In this document: one piece after another, positions 6,135-7,089 of the stretch | Layout of the letters: every line of letters begins with the position of its first letter | Position numbering within the stretch: position 1 is the stretch's first letter | NCBI GenBank assembly: GCA_045110285.1 | Contig: JBGCGA010000005.1 | Span: forward strand, 1-7,089 | Length of the DNA stretch: 7,089 nt | From: Putridiphycobacter sp045110285 | GTDB taxonomy: Bacteria > Bacteroidota > Bacteroidia > Flavobacteriales_D > Crocinitomicaceae | Direction of reading: 5' to 3' | Notes under the pieces: model-generated | Told to the model about the DNA's origin: nothing | Database searches by the model: none | The model's input: the letters and a program-made list of their open reading frames with translations, nothing else | Position numbers and translations under genes: made by a program

Positions 6135-7089
6135 AGTTGTCCTCTTTTTAAAAGGGTGCGCCATGGGAGCTGCGGACGTTGTTCCTGGTGTTTCTGGTGG
6201 CACTATTGCCTTTATTACAGGCATCTACGAAACGCTTTTAGAAAGTATCAGTAAAATAGACAAATCCATTTTTTCAAGATGGAAAAATGAAGGTTTTAAA
6301 TCGGTTTGGAAACATGTGAATGGTCCATTTTTATTGACACTCATATTAGGAATTGGAACCAGTTTATTATCATTATCAAAACTGGTCACTTTTCTTTTAA
6401 AAAACCACCCCATTCAAGTATGGTCGTTCTTTTTTGGTCTAGTTTTGGCTTCAATTTGGTTGGTGGGTAAAACAGTAGATAAATGGAATGCAAAAACAAT
6501 TATAGCATTAGTTTTAGGAGCCATTGTTGCCTATTTAATTACCATTTTACCTCCTTTAGGCGACAGTGGTAATTTACTGTACATCTTTTTTTGCGGAACC
6601 ATAGCCATTTGCGCCATGATTTTACCTGGAGTTTCTGGTAGCTTCATTCTATTATTACTAGGGGCTTACGCCACAGTATTGGCAGCTGCTTCCGACTTAC
6701 TTTCTTCTGTAAAAGCACTAGATATGGCGGCTATTTTTGCAAACGGAACCATATTGGGTGTTTTTGCTTTTGGATGTTTAGTTGGTCTTTTGAGTTTTTC
6801 ACGACTGCTAAATTATTTGTTTAAAAAAGCTAAAAATATTGTGATCGCTATTTTAACTGGCTTCTTAATTGGTTCACTCAATAAAATATGGCCGTGGAAA
6901 CAGACTTTAACTTCATTTATAAAGCATGCTGGTGAGGAAAATGAGGAAATAGTACCTCTGACTCAAAAAAATATTGGACCTGCTGCATATGAAATCATAA
7001 ATGACCTAAACCCCTTTTTAACTCAAGCCATCATTTTTGGATTGATTGGCATATTAATTTTGGTAATACTTGATCGATTTAAAGTTGAA
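6121..7089 (+). CDS. DUF368 membrane protein, probable polyprenyl-phosphate translocase (3' end outside window)
   Basis: An open frame of 323 codons from ATG 6121 runs off the window edge without a stop. It encodes a polytopic inner-membrane protein with about eight or nine hydrophobic segments. The DUF368 signature appears twice: KGCAMGAADVVPGVSGGT (11-28) and CAMILPGVSGS (164-174), the paired PGVSG motifs of an internally duplicated fold. DUF368 proteins (PopT-like), together with DedA proteins, have been reported to return undecaprenyl phosphate to the cytoplasmic face for cell-wall and glycan synthesis. The last hydrophobic segment (about 301-317) is followed by DRFKVE, so by family length the stop is probably within a few codons. 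ATG 6121 keeps the conserved FLKG...MG segment that an internal ATG at 6163 would cut; it overlaps the synthase gene by 14 nt and is preceded by six A residues, a context favourable for initiation in Flavobacterium. Confidence 0.88.
   Translation, partial: MLKNRVVLFLKGCAMGAADVVPGVSGGTIAFITGIYETLLESISKIDKSIFSRWKNEGFKSVWKHVNGPFLLTLILGIGTSLLSLSKLVTFLLKNHPIQVWSFFFGLVLASIWLVGKTVDKWNAKTIIALVLGAIVAYLITILPPLGDSGNLLYIFFCGTIAICAMILPGVSGSFILLLLGAYATVLAAASDLLSSVKALDMAAIFANGTILGVFAFGCLVGLLSFSRLLNYLFKKAKNIVIAILTGFLIGSLNKIWPWKQTLTSFIKHAGEENEEIVPLTQKNIGPAAYEIINDLNPFLTQAIIFGLIGILILVILDRFKVE

Noticed and set aside
6225..6413. Minus-strand frame within the DUF368 gene
   Set aside because: Antisense to a clear DUF368 coding sequence; no start context or recognisable domain.

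Overview
The window reads as an AT-rich chromosomal segment from a member of the Bacteroidota, most likely a marine or cold-water Flavobacteriaceae. The support is: no Shine-Dalgarno sequences ahead of the genes; Bacteroidota-type promoter elements (TTG / TAnnTTTG) in both places where a promoter is expected; a TypA of flavobacterial length; and a TPR / phosphosulfolactate synthase / DUF368 gene set that I recall as typical of flavobacteria. Genus and species cannot be read from the sequence.

Layout: every convincing gene is on the + strand, in two transcription units. Unit 1 starts with a promoter-like sequence at the left edge (1-31) and a leader of about 150 nt with three possible stem-loops (39-59, 86-108, 145-171). 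It then encodes a CsdA/DeaD-type DEAD-box RNA helicase (191-1984) and, 33 nt later, the translational GTPase TypA/BipA (2018-3811). A strong intrinsic terminator (3845-3874) closes this unit. Both proteins are linked, in other bacteria, to ribosome biogenesis and growth in the cold, so the pair looks like a ribosome assembly / cold adaptation operon.

Unit 2 begins right after the terminator. A TAnnTTTG promoter element (3879-3886) precedes a cytoplasmic TPR-repeat protein (best start ATG 3908, end 5317). Next come a phosphosulfolactate synthase (5307-6134, overlapping the TPR gene by 11 nt) and a DUF368 membrane protein (ATG 6121, overlapping the synthase by 14 nt), which is open at the right edge of the window. 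The two overlaps imply translational coupling. The synthase joins sulfite to phosphoenolpyruvate, while DUF368 proteins have been implicated in undecaprenyl-phosphate recycling across the cytoplasmic membrane. How these functions and the TPR scaffold fit together is not known, and this is the most open biological question in the window.

There are no tRNA or rRNA genes, insertion sequences, CRISPR arrays or phage genes, and no convincing minus-strand gene. No gene-free stretch exceeds 300 nt. This is ordinary core-genome DNA rather than an accessory island; the points of interest are the structured helicase leader and the sulfonate/lipid-carrier operon.
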